Counted from the first letter of the stretch, positions 7,005 through 14,951 are shown. The stretch is DNA of 15,444 nucleotides from Roseicyclus sp041163945 (GCA_041163945.1 JBEAQJ010000187.1:1-15444); one strand, 5' to 3'. Notes: a model not told the origin generated them from the letters alone. A program made the numbers and translations.

Positions 7005-8315
7005 ATGGCCATCACCCATCTCAAGCGGGGCAAACCCGAGGCCGAGCGCGCCGAAGACGACGCCAAGGTGCGCGCGAGCGTCGAGGGCATTCTGGCCGAT
7101 ATCGAAGCGCGCGGCGACGGGGCTGTGCGCGAATTGGCCGAGAAGTTCGACGGCTATGCGCCCGCAAGCTTTCGCCTGTCGCCCTCCGAGATCGAGGCCG
7201 CGATGCAAAAGGTCTCGACCCGCGACATGGAAGATATCCGCTTCGCCCAGACCCAGATCCGCCGCTTTGCCGAAGCCCAGCGCGCCAGCATGACCGATAT
7301 CGAGGTCGAAACCCTGCCCGGCGTGATCTTGGGTCACAAGAACATCCCCGTGCAATCGGTCGGCTGCTATGTGCCGGGCGGTAAGTTCCCGATGGTGGCC
7401 TCGGCCCATATGTCGGTCTTGACGGCATCCGTTGCTGGCGTGCCGCGCATCATCGCCAGCGCGCCCCCGGTCAAGGGCGAACCCCACCCTGCCATCGTCG
7501 CCGCCATGCATCTGGGCGGCGCGCATGAGATCTATGTGCTGGGCGGCATTCAGGCGGTCGGTGCCATGGCGCTGGGCACCCAGACGATCGAGCCCGTCCA
7601 TATGCTCGTCGGCCCCGGCAATGCCTTTGTGGCCGAGGCCAAGCGCCAGCTTTATGGTCGCGTCGGCATCGACCTCTTTGCCGGCCCGACCGAGACCATG
7701 CTGATCGCCGATGACACGGTCGATGCCGAGATCTGCGCCACCGACCTGCTGGGTCAGGCGGAACATGGCTACAACTCGCCCGCCTGTCTGATCACCAACT
7801 CGCGCAAGCTGGCCGAGGGCACCTTGGCCGAGGTCGAGCGGCTTTTGACGATCCTGCCCACGCGCGAGACCGCCGCGATCAGCTGGCGCGATTATGGCGA
7901 TGTGATCCTGTGCGACACCCATGAGGAGATGCTGCACGTGGCCAACGACATGGCCTATGAACATGTGCAGGTGATGACCGACCGCGATGATTGGTATCTC
8001 GAGCAAATGCAAAGCTATGGCGCGCTGTTCCTTGGCGCGCGCACCAATGTCGCCAATGGCGACAAGGTGATCGGCACCAACCACACGCTGCCGACGAAAA
8101 AGGCGGGTCGCTACACCGGCGGGCTTTGGGTGGGCAAGTTCCTGAAAACCCACAGCTACCAGCGCGTGACCACCGACGCGGCGGCGGCGATGATCGGCGA
8201 ATACGGCTCGCGGCTGTGCATGCTCGAAGGCTTTGTCGGCCACGCCGAGCAATGCAATATCCGCGTGCGCCGCTATGGCGGCAAGAACGTGCCTTACGGG
8301 GCGGCGGCGGAATGA
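7005..8315 (+). CDS. HisD-family NAD-dependent dehydrogenase, HpsN-like (sulfopropanediol/alcohol oxidase type)
   Basis: A 436-residue zinc- and NAD-dependent dehydrogenase homologous to histidinol dehydrogenase, which oxidises a primary alcohol through the aldehyde to the acid. Conserved HisD residues are visible: QAEH (Q251, H254), the catalytic Glu-His pair E319-H320 in MAYEHVQV, D353 in GDKVIGTNHTLPT (with H360), and H413 in GFVGHAEQ. These correspond to the zinc ligands and bases of E. coli HisD. Segments such as GCYVPGGKFPMVASAH, LVGPGNAFVAEAKRQL and GGLWVGKFLKTHSYQ are those of the non-histidine subgroup that includes HpsN (2,3-dihydroxypropane-1-sulfonate dehydrogenase). The gene sits in a catabolic operon without other his genes, so a role in histidine synthesis is unlikely. 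The actual substrate is not established. It starts 31 nt after the ATPase gene and overlaps the next gene by 4 nt. Confidence 0.88.
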   Translation: MAITHLKRGKPEAERAEDDAKVRASVEGILADIEARGDGAVRELAEKFDGYAPASFRLSPSEIEAAMQKVSTRDMEDIRFAQTQIRRFAEAQRASMTDIEVETLPGVILGHKNIPVQSVGCYVPGGKFPMVASAHMSVLTASVAGVPRIIASAPPVKGEPHPAIVAAMHLGGAHEIYVLGGIQAVGAMALGTQTIEPVHMLVGPGNAFVAEAKRQLYGRVGIDLFAGPTETMLIADDTVDAEICATDLLGQAEHGYNSPACLITNSRKLAEGTLAEVERLLTILPTRETAAISWRDYGDVILCDTHEEMLHVANDMAYEHVQVMTDRDDWYLEQMQSYGALFLGARTNVANGDKVIGTNHTLPTKKAGRYTGGLWVGKFLKTHSYQRVTTDAAAAMIGEYGSRLCMLEGFVGHAEQCNIRVRRYGGKNVPYGAAAE

Positions 8316-9346
8316 TGACCCCTGATCAGCTCAAGGCGCTTCTTGCCCCCTATCGCCGCGCGATGGAGGATTTCGACCCTGCAACGGCGCGCGCGGTCAC
8401 GGGCGCATTGTTCGCGCCCGATGCCATCTTGCGAATTTGCCACCCCTTTGGCGAGGTCGCGGATCTTGTCGAAGGCTGTCTTGCGCCTTTGCATTCGGCC
8501 ATGCCCGATCTGGAACGTCGCGACATGATCGTGATGGCGGGCACCACCCCCGAAGGGCAGGATTGGATCGGCTGCATGGGCCAATACATGGGCACCTTTC
8601 TTGCACCCTTACTCGACATTCCGCCGACCGGGCATCTGGCCCATATGCGCTATCACGAGTATTTCCGCGTGCATGAGGGCCGTATCACCGAGATGCAGGC
8701 GATCTGGGACATCCCGGAACTGATGATGCAGGCGCGGGCTTGGCCGATGGCCCCGCAGCTGGGGGCATTCCTTGCCACCCCTGCGCCGATGAGCGGCGAT
8801 GGGCTTGCGGTCGCGGGCGACGGGCAAAAATCGCTCGACCGTGTCATCGCGATGCTGACCGATCTGTGCAGGTACCCAAGCAATCCTGACCCCGAGATCA
8901 TGCGCCTCGGGGAGTACTGGCATCCCCGGTTCAACTGGTATGGGCCCGCAGGGATCGGCACATGCCGTGGGATTTCCGGCTTTCGCAACTGGCACCAGGG
9001 CCCCTTCCTGCGCGGCATGCCGGATCGCAAGCTTGATGCCATGGGGGATCTCAAGAGCCATTGGATCGGCGAAGGGGATTATGTCTGCGAAACCGGCTGG
9101 CCCAACATGCGCCTGACGGTGACGGGTGACGGCTGGATGGGCATCGCGCCCTCGGGCCGCGAGGTGCTGCTACGCAGCCTTGATTTCTGGCGGCTCGAGG
9201 ATGGCCTGATCCGTGAGAACTGGGTTCTGGTCGATCTGCTTGACGCCTATCGGCAACTCGGTGTGGACGTTCTTGCCAGAATGCGGGAATTCAACAGGGC
9301 GCGGGTGCAAGGTGCCATCCCGCTCCCCGATTGGAGGTCTGCATGA
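8312..9346 (+). CDS. Double SnoaL-like (NTF2-fold) protein, paralogue 2
   Basis: A 344-residue cytoplasmic protein with two SnoaL-like domains, homologous throughout to the leftward gene at 1429-2427. Shared blocks in the same order are HPFG (44-47), MGQYMG (89-94), WDIPELMMQA (132-141), GPAGIG (211-216), ENWVLVDLL (302-310) and GVDVLAR (317-323). The family contains cyclases, dehydratases and isomerases acting on small hydroxylated or keto compounds; the reaction here is unknown. The gene begins with ATGATG overlapping the dehydrogenase stop by 4 nt (ATGA). No separate Shine-Dalgarno sequence is seen, which points to translational coupling. A longer frame upstream is read-through of the dehydrogenase in another frame. 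Confidence 0.85.
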   Translation: MMTPDQLKALLAPYRRAMEDFDPATARAVTGALFAPDAILRICHPFGEVADLVEGCLAPLHSAMPDLERRDMIVMAGTTPEGQDWIGCMGQYMGTFLAPLLDIPPTGHLAHMRYHEYFRVHEGRITEMQAIWDIPELMMQARAWPMAPQLGAFLATPAPMSGDGLAVAGDGQKSLDRVIAMLTDLCRYPSNPDPEIMRLGEYWHPRFNWYGPAGIGTCRGISGFRNWHQGPFLRGMPDRKLDAMGDLKSHWIGEGDYVCETGWPNMRLTVTGDGWMGIAPSGREVLLRSLDFWRLEDGLIRENWVLVDLLDAYRQLGVDVLARMREFNRARVQGAIPLPDWRSA

Positions 9347-9400
9347 CGCCAGCCTTTCCCCGAACCCCCGCGGCAGGCATTCACGACACGGCGTCGATCG

Positions 9401-10420
9401 ATGGCTGAGAACAAGGTCACATCGCTCGACGTGGCGCGGCTGGCGGGCGTCAGCCAATCGGCGGTCAGCCGGGTCTTCTCGGGCGCCTCGGCCAGTGCGG
9501 CGACCATCTCCAAGGTGCGCGCCGCCGCGGACCATCTGGGTTACCGCCCTAATGCCATGGCGCGTGCAATGAAATCGGGCAAGAGCCGGATCATCGGCCT
9601 GTTGGTCGCCTATCTGGAGAACCAGTTCTACCCGGTTGCGCTGGAACGGCTGTCACGCGCCCTGCAGGCGCGCGGCTACCACATTCTCGTGTTCATGGTC
9701 TCGAACGCGAATGACCAGATCGAAAGCACGGTTCAGGAACTGCTGGATTACCAAGTGGACGGGATCGTGACGGCCTCGGTCTCGATGTCCTTCGGGCTGA
9801 CCGAGCGCTGCGCCTCCTCGGGGATACCGGTCGTGATGTTCAATCGTGGGCAGGACGGCTCGGGCCTGTCGACCGTCACCTCGGACAATCTGGCCGGTGG
9901 TGCCAAGGTGGCCGAGTTCCTACTGGCTGCCGGGCATCGGCGCATCGCGCATATCATGGGCTGGCAGGGATCCTCGACCGGGCGAGACCGTGCCTTGGGG
10001 TTTCGGCGCGGCATGGCCTTGGCGGGGGTCGAACCCCTGGAGGAGATCGACGGCATGTATACCCGCGAAGCGGCCGCAGATGCTGCCCGCAAGCTGATGG
10101 CGCGCCCAGACCCACCCGATGCGATCTTCGTCGGCAATGACCATATGGCGTTTGCCGTGATGGATGTGCTGCGCAGCGAATTGGGCCTGCGCGTGGCGCA
10201 AGATGTGAGCGTCGTGGGCTATGACGATGTGCCCTTGGCAGGTTGGCCGTCCTATGACCTGACAACATTGCGCCAACCTGTCAACCGGATGGTCGAGGCG
10301 ACGGTCGATACCCTTCTGGGCCAGATCGAGGACCCCGCCCGCCCTACCCAGAAGATCGAGATCGCCGGGCCGCTGATCCTGCGCAGTTCGGCGCGCATTC
10401 CCCAAGGATGGACATCATGA
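9401..10420 (+). CDS. LacI-family transcriptional regulator
   Basis: A 339-residue DNA-binding regulator. Residues 7-27 form the LacI helix-turn-helix (VTSLDVARLAGVSQSAVSR), followed by the hinge helix region around YRPNAMARAMKSG (48-60). The rest is a periplasmic-binding-protein-like effector domain (GLLVAYLENQFYP, DGIVTASVSMS, VTSDNLAGG, FVGNDHMAFAVMDVL, VVGYDDVPLAGWPSYDLTTLRQP). Such proteins normally repress until a sugar-like or small organic inducer binds. It is the only regulator in the locus, and two matching 18-bp operator-like palindromes lie in the divergent promoter region, so it probably controls both arms and, being inside the rightward operon, its own synthesis. It follows the SnoaL-like gene by 54 nt and its stop overlaps the next start by 4 nt. 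Confidence 0.93.
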   Translation: MAENKVTSLDVARLAGVSQSAVSRVFSGASASAATISKVRAAADHLGYRPNAMARAMKSGKSRIIGLLVAYLENQFYPVALERLSRALQARGYHILVFMVSNANDQIESTVQELLDYQVDGIVTASVSMSFGLTERCASSGIPVVMFNRGQDGSGLSTVTSDNLAGGAKVAEFLLAAGHRRIAHIMGWQGSSTGRDRALGFRRGMALAGVEPLEEIDGMYTREAAADAARKLMARPDPPDAIFVGNDHMAFAVMDVLRSELGLRVAQDVSVVGYDDVPLAGWPSYDLTTLRQPVNRMVEATVDTLLGQIEDPARPTQKIEIAGPLILRSSARIPQGWTS

Positions 10421-11406
10421 AGGGCTTCGACCCGAAATTCCGCGACTTTCCCGACTATATCCTGGGCATCACCCATGAAATCTGGGAAGGCCGCGGCATA
10501 GCCACGCTGCGCGACTATTACGCCCAAGACATCATCGTGCGCTCGCCCGGTTCGGTGGTGCGCGGCAATGGCGGCGTGATCGCGGCCACGATGGCGACCC
10601 TGGCCGAGTTTCCCGACCGCCAGCTTCTGGGCGAGGATGTGATCTGGTCGGGCACGCCCGAAACGGGGATGCTGTCGTCGCACCGCATCGTGTCGACGGC
10701 CACCCATGCGGGCGATGGCGTCTATGGCAAGGCGACGGGCCGAAAACTCGTCTATCGCATCCTCGCCGATTGCCATGCCAAGAACAACAAGATCGACGAT
10801 GAATGGCTGATCCGTGACCAGGGCGCGATCGTGCGGCAGATGGGCTGGAACCCGACGGAATACGCCCGCGACCTAATCGCGCGCGAAGGCGGGCCTGAGG
10901 CCTGCGTCAAACCCTGCGGCCCGGCAAATGACATCGCGGGCCCTTATCAGGGGCGCGGCAATGACGACCCGTGGGGCGCCCGTCTGGGCGAAATGCTGAC
11001 CCGGATCATGGGCGCCGATATGGCGGTGATCGCGGCGGACTACGACCGCGCGGCGCATCTGGAATATCCCGGCCATGTCACGGCGCATGGCCCCTCTGCG
11101 GCGACCAACCTGTGGATGGGGCTGCGCGCGGCCTTCCCTTCGGCGCGGTTCGGGATCCATCACCAGATCGGGCGCACCGACCCCGACATGCCCCCGCGCG
11201 CCGCCATCCGCTGGAGCTTGACCGGCAAGCATGACGGCTGGGGCGCATTCGGCCGCCCGACAGGGGCCGATGTGCATGTGATGGGCATTACCCATGGCGA
11301 ATATGGCCGCCATGGCAACGCACCCGCGCAGCTGCGCCGCGAATGGACGCTCTTCGATGAAACCGCGATCTGGAAACAGATCCACCTTGCCACCGGCGCG
11401 GCCTGA
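10417..11406 (+). CDS. SnoaL-like (NTF2-fold) protein, paralogue 3 (divergent)
   Basis: A 329-residue protein of two SnoaL/NTF2-like halves, more distant from the other two in the window. The N-terminal half has the typical SnoaL start (LRDYYAQDIIVRSPG, then VVRGNGGVIAA) and HRIVSTATHAGDGVYG near 89-104. The C-terminal half begins near DPWGARLGEMLTRIM and ends with EWTLFDETAIWKQIHLATG. The ATG at 10417 overlaps the regulator stop (ATGA) and has AAGGA 8 nt upstream; the ATG at 10408 is in frame but lies inside that ribosome-binding sequence. The annotated job is uncertain: an enzyme of the SnoaL cyclase/dehydratase type acting on a pathway intermediate is the leading option. It has no export signal. 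Confidence 0.8.
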   Translation: MKGFDPKFRDFPDYILGITHEIWEGRGIATLRDYYAQDIIVRSPGSVVRGNGGVIAATMATLAEFPDRQLLGEDVIWSGTPETGMLSSHRIVSTATHAGDGVYGKATGRKLVYRILADCHAKNNKIDDEWLIRDQGAIVRQMGWNPTEYARDLIAREGGPEACVKPCGPANDIAGPYQGRGNDDPWGARLGEMLTRIMGADMAVIAADYDRAAHLEYPGHVTAHGPSAATNLWMGLRAAFPSARFGIHHQIGRTDPDMPPRAAIRWSLTGKHDGWGAFGRPTGADVHVMGITHGEYGRHGNAPAQLRREWTLFDETAIWKQIHLATGAA

Positions 11407-11439
11407 CACCGCCCATGACCTGATCAAGGACAACCCGCG

Positions 11440-12405
11440 ATGACCCCCCAAGAGATGGAAGCCCGCATCGTCCGCTACGGCGACCTGCGCCCCTGCAAGA
11501 CCGCCTTCATCGACGCCCATACCCCCGGCTCGAACCAGAAGGAGAATTTCACCATCATCGGCGGCGGTGTTTCCGAAAGCCCCGATCAGCATGTGCATAT
11601 CTCGATCAAGCACGGCTTCAACATCGGGGCGGCGGGCCAGCCGCCCAAGTGCCGCAACTCGCTGCATGATCACAACACTGCCGAGGTGTTCTTTGTTCTT
11701 TCGGGGCGCTGGCGCTTTTTCTGGGGCCGCTGGGGCAACGCCGGCGAGGTGGTGCTGGAAGAGGGCGACATCTTCAACATCCCCACGGGGATTTTCCGCG
11801 GTTTCGAGAATATCGGCACCGATTACGGGATGATCACGGCCATCCTTGGGGGCGACGATGCAGGCGGCGGCGTGAAATGGGCGCCGCAAGTGATCGAAGA
11901 GGCTAAATCCCACGGCCTGATCTTGGCCGAGACGGGCAAGCTTTACGATACCAAGAAGGGCGAAGTGCTGCCCGAAGGCGTCAAGCCCATGCCGATACTT
12001 GGCCACGAGGAATTGACCAAACGCGCCGAGTTGACCACGGCCGATGTGCTGCCCAACCATGTTGCGCGATATTGGGATCTGGTGGCGCTGTCCGACCGCA
12101 ATCCGGCCAAGGTCATCGGGGCCGATGGCATCTTGCGCGACCGCCCCGGATTCGAGGTGCATTTCATTACCCGCCAATCCGCCGGACAGGCCCCCCGCCA
12201 GCACGACCGCCCCGCCGTTCTGATGCCCGTCAAGGGCCATTGGCGCGTCGATTGGGAGGGGGGCAGCGCCACGCTGGCCAAGGGCGACACAATGTCGGTG
12301 CCTGCTGAACTCGCCTATCGCCTAACACCGTCGATGTCGGGCGAGGCCGCGCTTTACCATGTGATCGGCACCGATGACCCGGCCGGGCCAACGCAAAAAC
12401 CCTGA
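11440..12405 (+). CDS. Bicupin-like protein with atypical metal site
   Basis: A 321-residue protein with two cupin (double-stranded beta-helix) domains. Cupin motif 1 is intact in the first domain: H76-x-H78 with E82 and G89 (HDHNTAEVFFVLSG). Motif 2 is clear (GDIFNIPTGIFRGFEN, 109-123), but the position of the usual last histidine ligand is arginine (R120). The second domain (about 240-310, PAVLMPVKGHWRVDW and KGDTMSVPAE) lacks the canonical ligand set. The protein could be a metal-dependent dioxygenase or isomerase with a three-ligand site, or a non-catalytic binding cupin. Bicupins include gentisate 1,2-dioxygenases and auxin-binding-like proteins, but neither identity is supported in detail. 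AAGGA lies 9 nt before the ATG. It starts 33 nt after the SnoaL-like gene, in the same operon. Confidence 0.82.
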   Translation: MTPQEMEARIVRYGDLRPCKTAFIDAHTPGSNQKENFTIIGGGVSESPDQHVHISIKHGFNIGAAGQPPKCRNSLHDHNTAEVFFVLSGRWRFFWGRWGNAGEVVLEEGDIFNIPTGIFRGFENIGTDYGMITAILGGDDAGGGVKWAPQVIEEAKSHGLILAETGKLYDTKKGEVLPEGVKPMPILGHEELTKRAELTTADVLPNHVARYWDLVALSDRNPAKVIGADGILRDRPGFEVHFITRQSAGQAPRQHDRPAVLMPVKGHWRVDWEGGSATLAKGDTMSVPAELAYRLTPSMSGEAALYHVIGTDDPAGPTQKP

Positions 12406-12434
12406 CCGATCCGAACCCGAAGGGGGAAACCACC

Positions 12435-13559
12435 ATGACCAAGATCATGACCACCCATGTCGGCAGCCTGCCGCGCGGGCAAGACGTCGTGGATTACATC
12501 TTTGCCCGCGAACATGGGCGAGATTACGATCAGTCGGCCTTTGACGCCTGCATGAGCGTGGCGGTCTCGGCCACAGTGGCGCGGCAGGTGACGGCGGGGG
12601 TCGATATCGTCTCGGACGGGGAAACCTCCAAGATCAGCTACGCGACCTATGTCAAGGATCGCTACACGGGCTTTGACGGCGACACGCCGCGCAGCCCGCC
12701 GCAGGACCTGAAGCTGTTTCCCGCCTTTCTCAAGCGGCTGGCCGATGAGGGCGGATCGCCCCGCTATTCCCGGCCCAAATGCGTCGGCCCCGTGATCTCC
12801 AAGGGTCAGGGCGAGTTGCAGAAGGACATCGCCAATCTCAAGGCGGCGATGGCCGAACACGGCGCGACCCGGGGCTTCATGAATGCCGCCTCACCCGGTG
12901 TGATCTCGCTTTTCCTGCCCAATGAATACTACCCCACGCGCGAGGCCTATCTGGCGGCACTCGGCGATGCGATGAAAGAGGAATACGAGACCATCGTGGC
13001 CGCGGGCCTCGATCTGCAACTCGATTGCCCCGATCTGGCGCTCTCGCGGCACATGCTGTTCCCGGAGCTGGCCGATGAGGATTTCGTCAAGGTGGCGGGC
13101 CTCCATGTTGAGGTGCTCAACCATGCCTTGCGTGACATCCCCGCCGATCGGGTGCGCGTGCATATCTGCTGGGGCAATTACGAGGGGCCGCATATCTGCG
13201 ACATCCCGATGGGCAAGATGTTCGACACGCTGATGTCGGCCAAGGCGCGCTATGTGCTATTCGAGACATCGAACCCAAGGCATGCCCATGAATGGGCGGT
13301 TTTCCACGATCGCAGAGCCGATATTCCCGACGACAAGATCCTTGTGCCCGGCGTCCTTGATACCACGACGAATTTCGTCGAACACCCCGAGCTGGTAGCC
13401 CAACGACTACAGCGCTTTGTCGATATCGTGGGTGCTGAGCGGGTGATCGCGGGCTCGGATTGCGGGTTCGGCACCTTTGCGGGCTTTGGCGCGGTCGACC
13501 CCGATATCGCCTATGCTAAGCTGGCCGCCATGGCCGAAGGGGCCGCGTTGGTGCGGTGA
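12435..13559 (+). CDS. Stand-alone MetE catalytic-domain protein (cobalamin-independent methionine synthase II family)
   Basis: A 374-residue zinc enzyme of the UROD/MetE-like superfamily, equal to only the C-terminal catalytic barrel of MetE. All four zinc ligands expected from MetE can be placed: H243 and C245 (VHICWGNY), E277 (VLFETSNPRHAHEW) and C343 (AGSDCGFGTF). Other family signatures are TTHVGSLPR (6-14), IVSDGE (58-63) and GVLDTTTNFVEHPE (306-319). The N-terminal folate-binding half of full MetE is missing, so classical methionine synthesis with methyl-tetrahydrofolate is not expected. Relatives of this size include core-MetE methyltransferases and epoxyalkane:coenzyme M transferases, all of which activate a thiol on zinc. 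In this operon it may move a methyl or a carbon-sulfur-linked group during catabolism. AGGGGG lies 9 nt before the ATG; the 3' end overlaps or abuts the hydrolase gene. Confidence 0.88.
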   Translation: MTKIMTTHVGSLPRGQDVVDYIFAREHGRDYDQSAFDACMSVAVSATVARQVTAGVDIVSDGETSKISYATYVKDRYTGFDGDTPRSPPQDLKLFPAFLKRLADEGGSPRYSRPKCVGPVISKGQGELQKDIANLKAAMAEHGATRGFMNAASPGVISLFLPNEYYPTREAYLAALGDAMKEEYETIVAAGLDLQLDCPDLALSRHMLFPELADEDFVKVAGLHVEVLNHALRDIPADRVRVHICWGNYEGPHICDIPMGKMFDTLMSAKARYVLFETSNPRHAHEWAVFHDRRADIPDDKILVPGVLDTTTNFVEHPELVAQRLQRFVDIVGAERVIAGSDCGFGTFAGFGAVDPDIAYAKLAAMAEGAALVR

Positions 13560-13561
13560 GC

Positions 13562-14263
13562 ATGCCCTTGATCATGGTGCCGGGAATGATGTGCGACGCG
13601 CGCCTGTTCGCGCCGCAGATCGCAGCCATGGCACCCCGCCACCGGATCGATGTGCCCGGATTGACCGGGGCCGATACCATAGCGGGGCTGGCCGAGGCCA
13701 TCTTGGCCACTGCGCCGCCCCGCTTTGCGCTGGCGGGGCTGTCGATGGGAGGCATCGTGGCGATGCAGATCGCGGCCCAAGCCCCAGAAAGGGTGGCGGG
13801 GCTCGCCTTGCTTGACACCAACCACCTGCCCGAGGCCGACGGCGTCAAGGCCCGCCGCCTGCCCCAGATGGCAAAGGTGCGCGCGGGCGAACTGGCTAGC
13901 GTGATGCGCGACGAGATGAAGCCCAACTACCTTGCGGCAAGCGTGAACCGTGCTGATATCCTCGGTCTTTGCGCCGAGATGGCGCTTGGCTTGGGGGCCG
14001 AAGTGTTCCTTGCCCAGTCACGGGCGCTGATGACCCGCCCCGATCACAGCGCTACACTGGCGGGTTATCGCGGCCCAGCGCTTTTGCTGTGCGGGCGCGA
14101 AGACAGGCTTTGCCCGCCTGCCCGCCATCTGGCGATGCAGGCCCTGATGCCACATGCGCGGCTCGCGATCATCGAGGCGGCCGGGCATCTGCCCTGCCTC
14201 GAACAGCCCGACATCACCACTGCCCATCTGCAAGATTGGCTCAAGGAGACCGAAAATGGATGA
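13562..14263 (+). CDS. Alpha/beta-fold hydrolase
   Basis: A 233-residue cytoplasmic hydrolase. The nucleophile elbow is GLSMGG (Ser61), the acid is probably Asp181 in CGREDRLCPP, and the base is His209 in AAGHLPCLEQPD. The usual HG oxyanion turn near the N-terminus is a PG (VPGMMCDARLF), as in many members of the MenH/esterase-like group. It may open a lactone, cleave an ester or thioester, or hydrolyse a C-C bond; the sequence does not distinguish these. Either the GTG at 13556, overlapping the MetE-like stop by 4 nt, or the ATG at 13562 can be the start; ATG is chosen by codon preference. Its end overlaps the RraA-type gene by 8 nt. Confidence 0.88.
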   Translation: MPLIMVPGMMCDARLFAPQIAAMAPRHRIDVPGLTGADTIAGLAEAILATAPPRFALAGLSMGGIVAMQIAAQAPERVAGLALLDTNHLPEADGVKARRLPQMAKVRAGELASVMRDEMKPNYLAASVNRADILGLCAEMALGLGAEVFLAQSRALMTRPDHSATLAGYRGPALLLCGREDRLCPPARHLAMQALMPHARLAIIEAAGHLPCLEQPDITTAHLQDWLKETENG

Positions 14264-14951
14264 CACGCTTTTGGCGCTGCTGCGTCAAGTCGACACGCCC
14301 ACCGTCTGCAACACCATCGAGGTGGTAGAGGGCAAGCGCGGCTTTGACCGGTTCACCCGCGGCACGATGCTGTGCAGCAATCCGGCCGCCGGCGCGATGG
14401 TAGGCTATGCGCGCACCGCGCGGATTGCGGCTCTTGCACCGCCGACCGAGCCTGCCGATGTGATCCGCGCCCGCCGGATGGATTACTACCGCCACATGGC
14501 CAGCGGCCCCCGCCCCGCCATCGCGGTGGTCGAGGATATGGACGGTGCCGCCGCCATCGGGGCCTTTTGGGGCGAGATCAATACCACCGTGCACAAGGGC
14601 TTTGGCCTGTCGGGCGCGCTGACCAACGGGGTGATGCGCGATCTGGGCGATCTGCCCGAGGGGTTCTTGGTCGTCGCGGGCAGCATCGGGCCAAGCCACG
14701 GCTTTGTCCATGTCCGCGAGATCGGCACCGAGGTGCGCATCTTTGGCATGTGCGTGGCCGATGGCGATCTTGTCCATGCCGACCGCCACGGCGCCCTGGT
14801 GATACCAAAAGGGTATGATAGGGATTTGGCTGCAGCGATTAAGAAGCTGCTTGAAACCGAAAAGATCGTGCTTTCAGCCGCTCGTTCGCCAGGCTTCGAT
14901 TTTACACGGTTTGAAGCCGCTTGGACTGCTTTTGAAGCAGCTCGAACTTAG
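14256..14951 (+). CDS. RraA-type protein, probable HMG/CHA-like 2-oxo acid aldolase
   Basis: A 231-residue member of the RraA/4-hydroxy-4-methyl-2-oxoglutarate aldolase family, whose active members cleave 4-carboxy-4-hydroxy-2-oxo acids to pyruvate plus a second 2-oxo acid using a divalent metal. The catalytic G...RD motif is present (GALTNGVMRD, R128-D129), as is GE at 106-107 (FWGEIN) and the later D171 and D176 (ADGDLVHADRHGALVIP). The RNase E inhibitor RraA itself lacks some of these, so an aldolase is favoured. AAGGAG lies 7 nt before the ATG, and the start overlaps the hydrolase end by 8 nt. From about codon 186 (14811) base composition drops from roughly 64 to 49 percent G+C over the next 140 nt, although the frame stays open to TAG at 14949-14951. 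The C-terminal tail may therefore be of different origin. Confidence 0.85.
   Translation: MDDTLLALLRQVDTPTVCNTIEVVEGKRGFDRFTRGTMLCSNPAAGAMVGYARTARIAALAPPTEPADVIRARRMDYYRHMASGPRPAIAVVEDMDGAAAIGAFWGEINTTVHKGFGLSGALTNGVMRDLGDLPEGFLVVAGSIGPSHGFVHVREIGTEVRIFGMCVADGDLVHADRHGALVIPKGYDRDLAAAIKKLLETEKIVLSAARSPGFDFTRFEAAWTAFEAART

Noticed and set aside
6867..8252. Minus-strand open frame of 461 codons opposite the dehydrogenase
   Set aside because: It has the composition of a shadow frame (His/Gly/Asp-rich), no ribosome-binding site and no family resemblance, while the plus strand encodes an intact HisD homologue.
10873..12240. Minus-strand open frame of 455 codons opposite the third SnoaL-like and cupin genes
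   Set aside because: It spans two real genes and their junction on the other strand and has no recognisable motif.
12435..13559. Reading the MetE-like gene as a truncated methionine synthase pseudogene
   Set aside because: The start has a good ribosome-binding site, the barrel is complete with all zinc ligands, and the gene is tightly packed in an operon, so it is an intact stand-alone family member.
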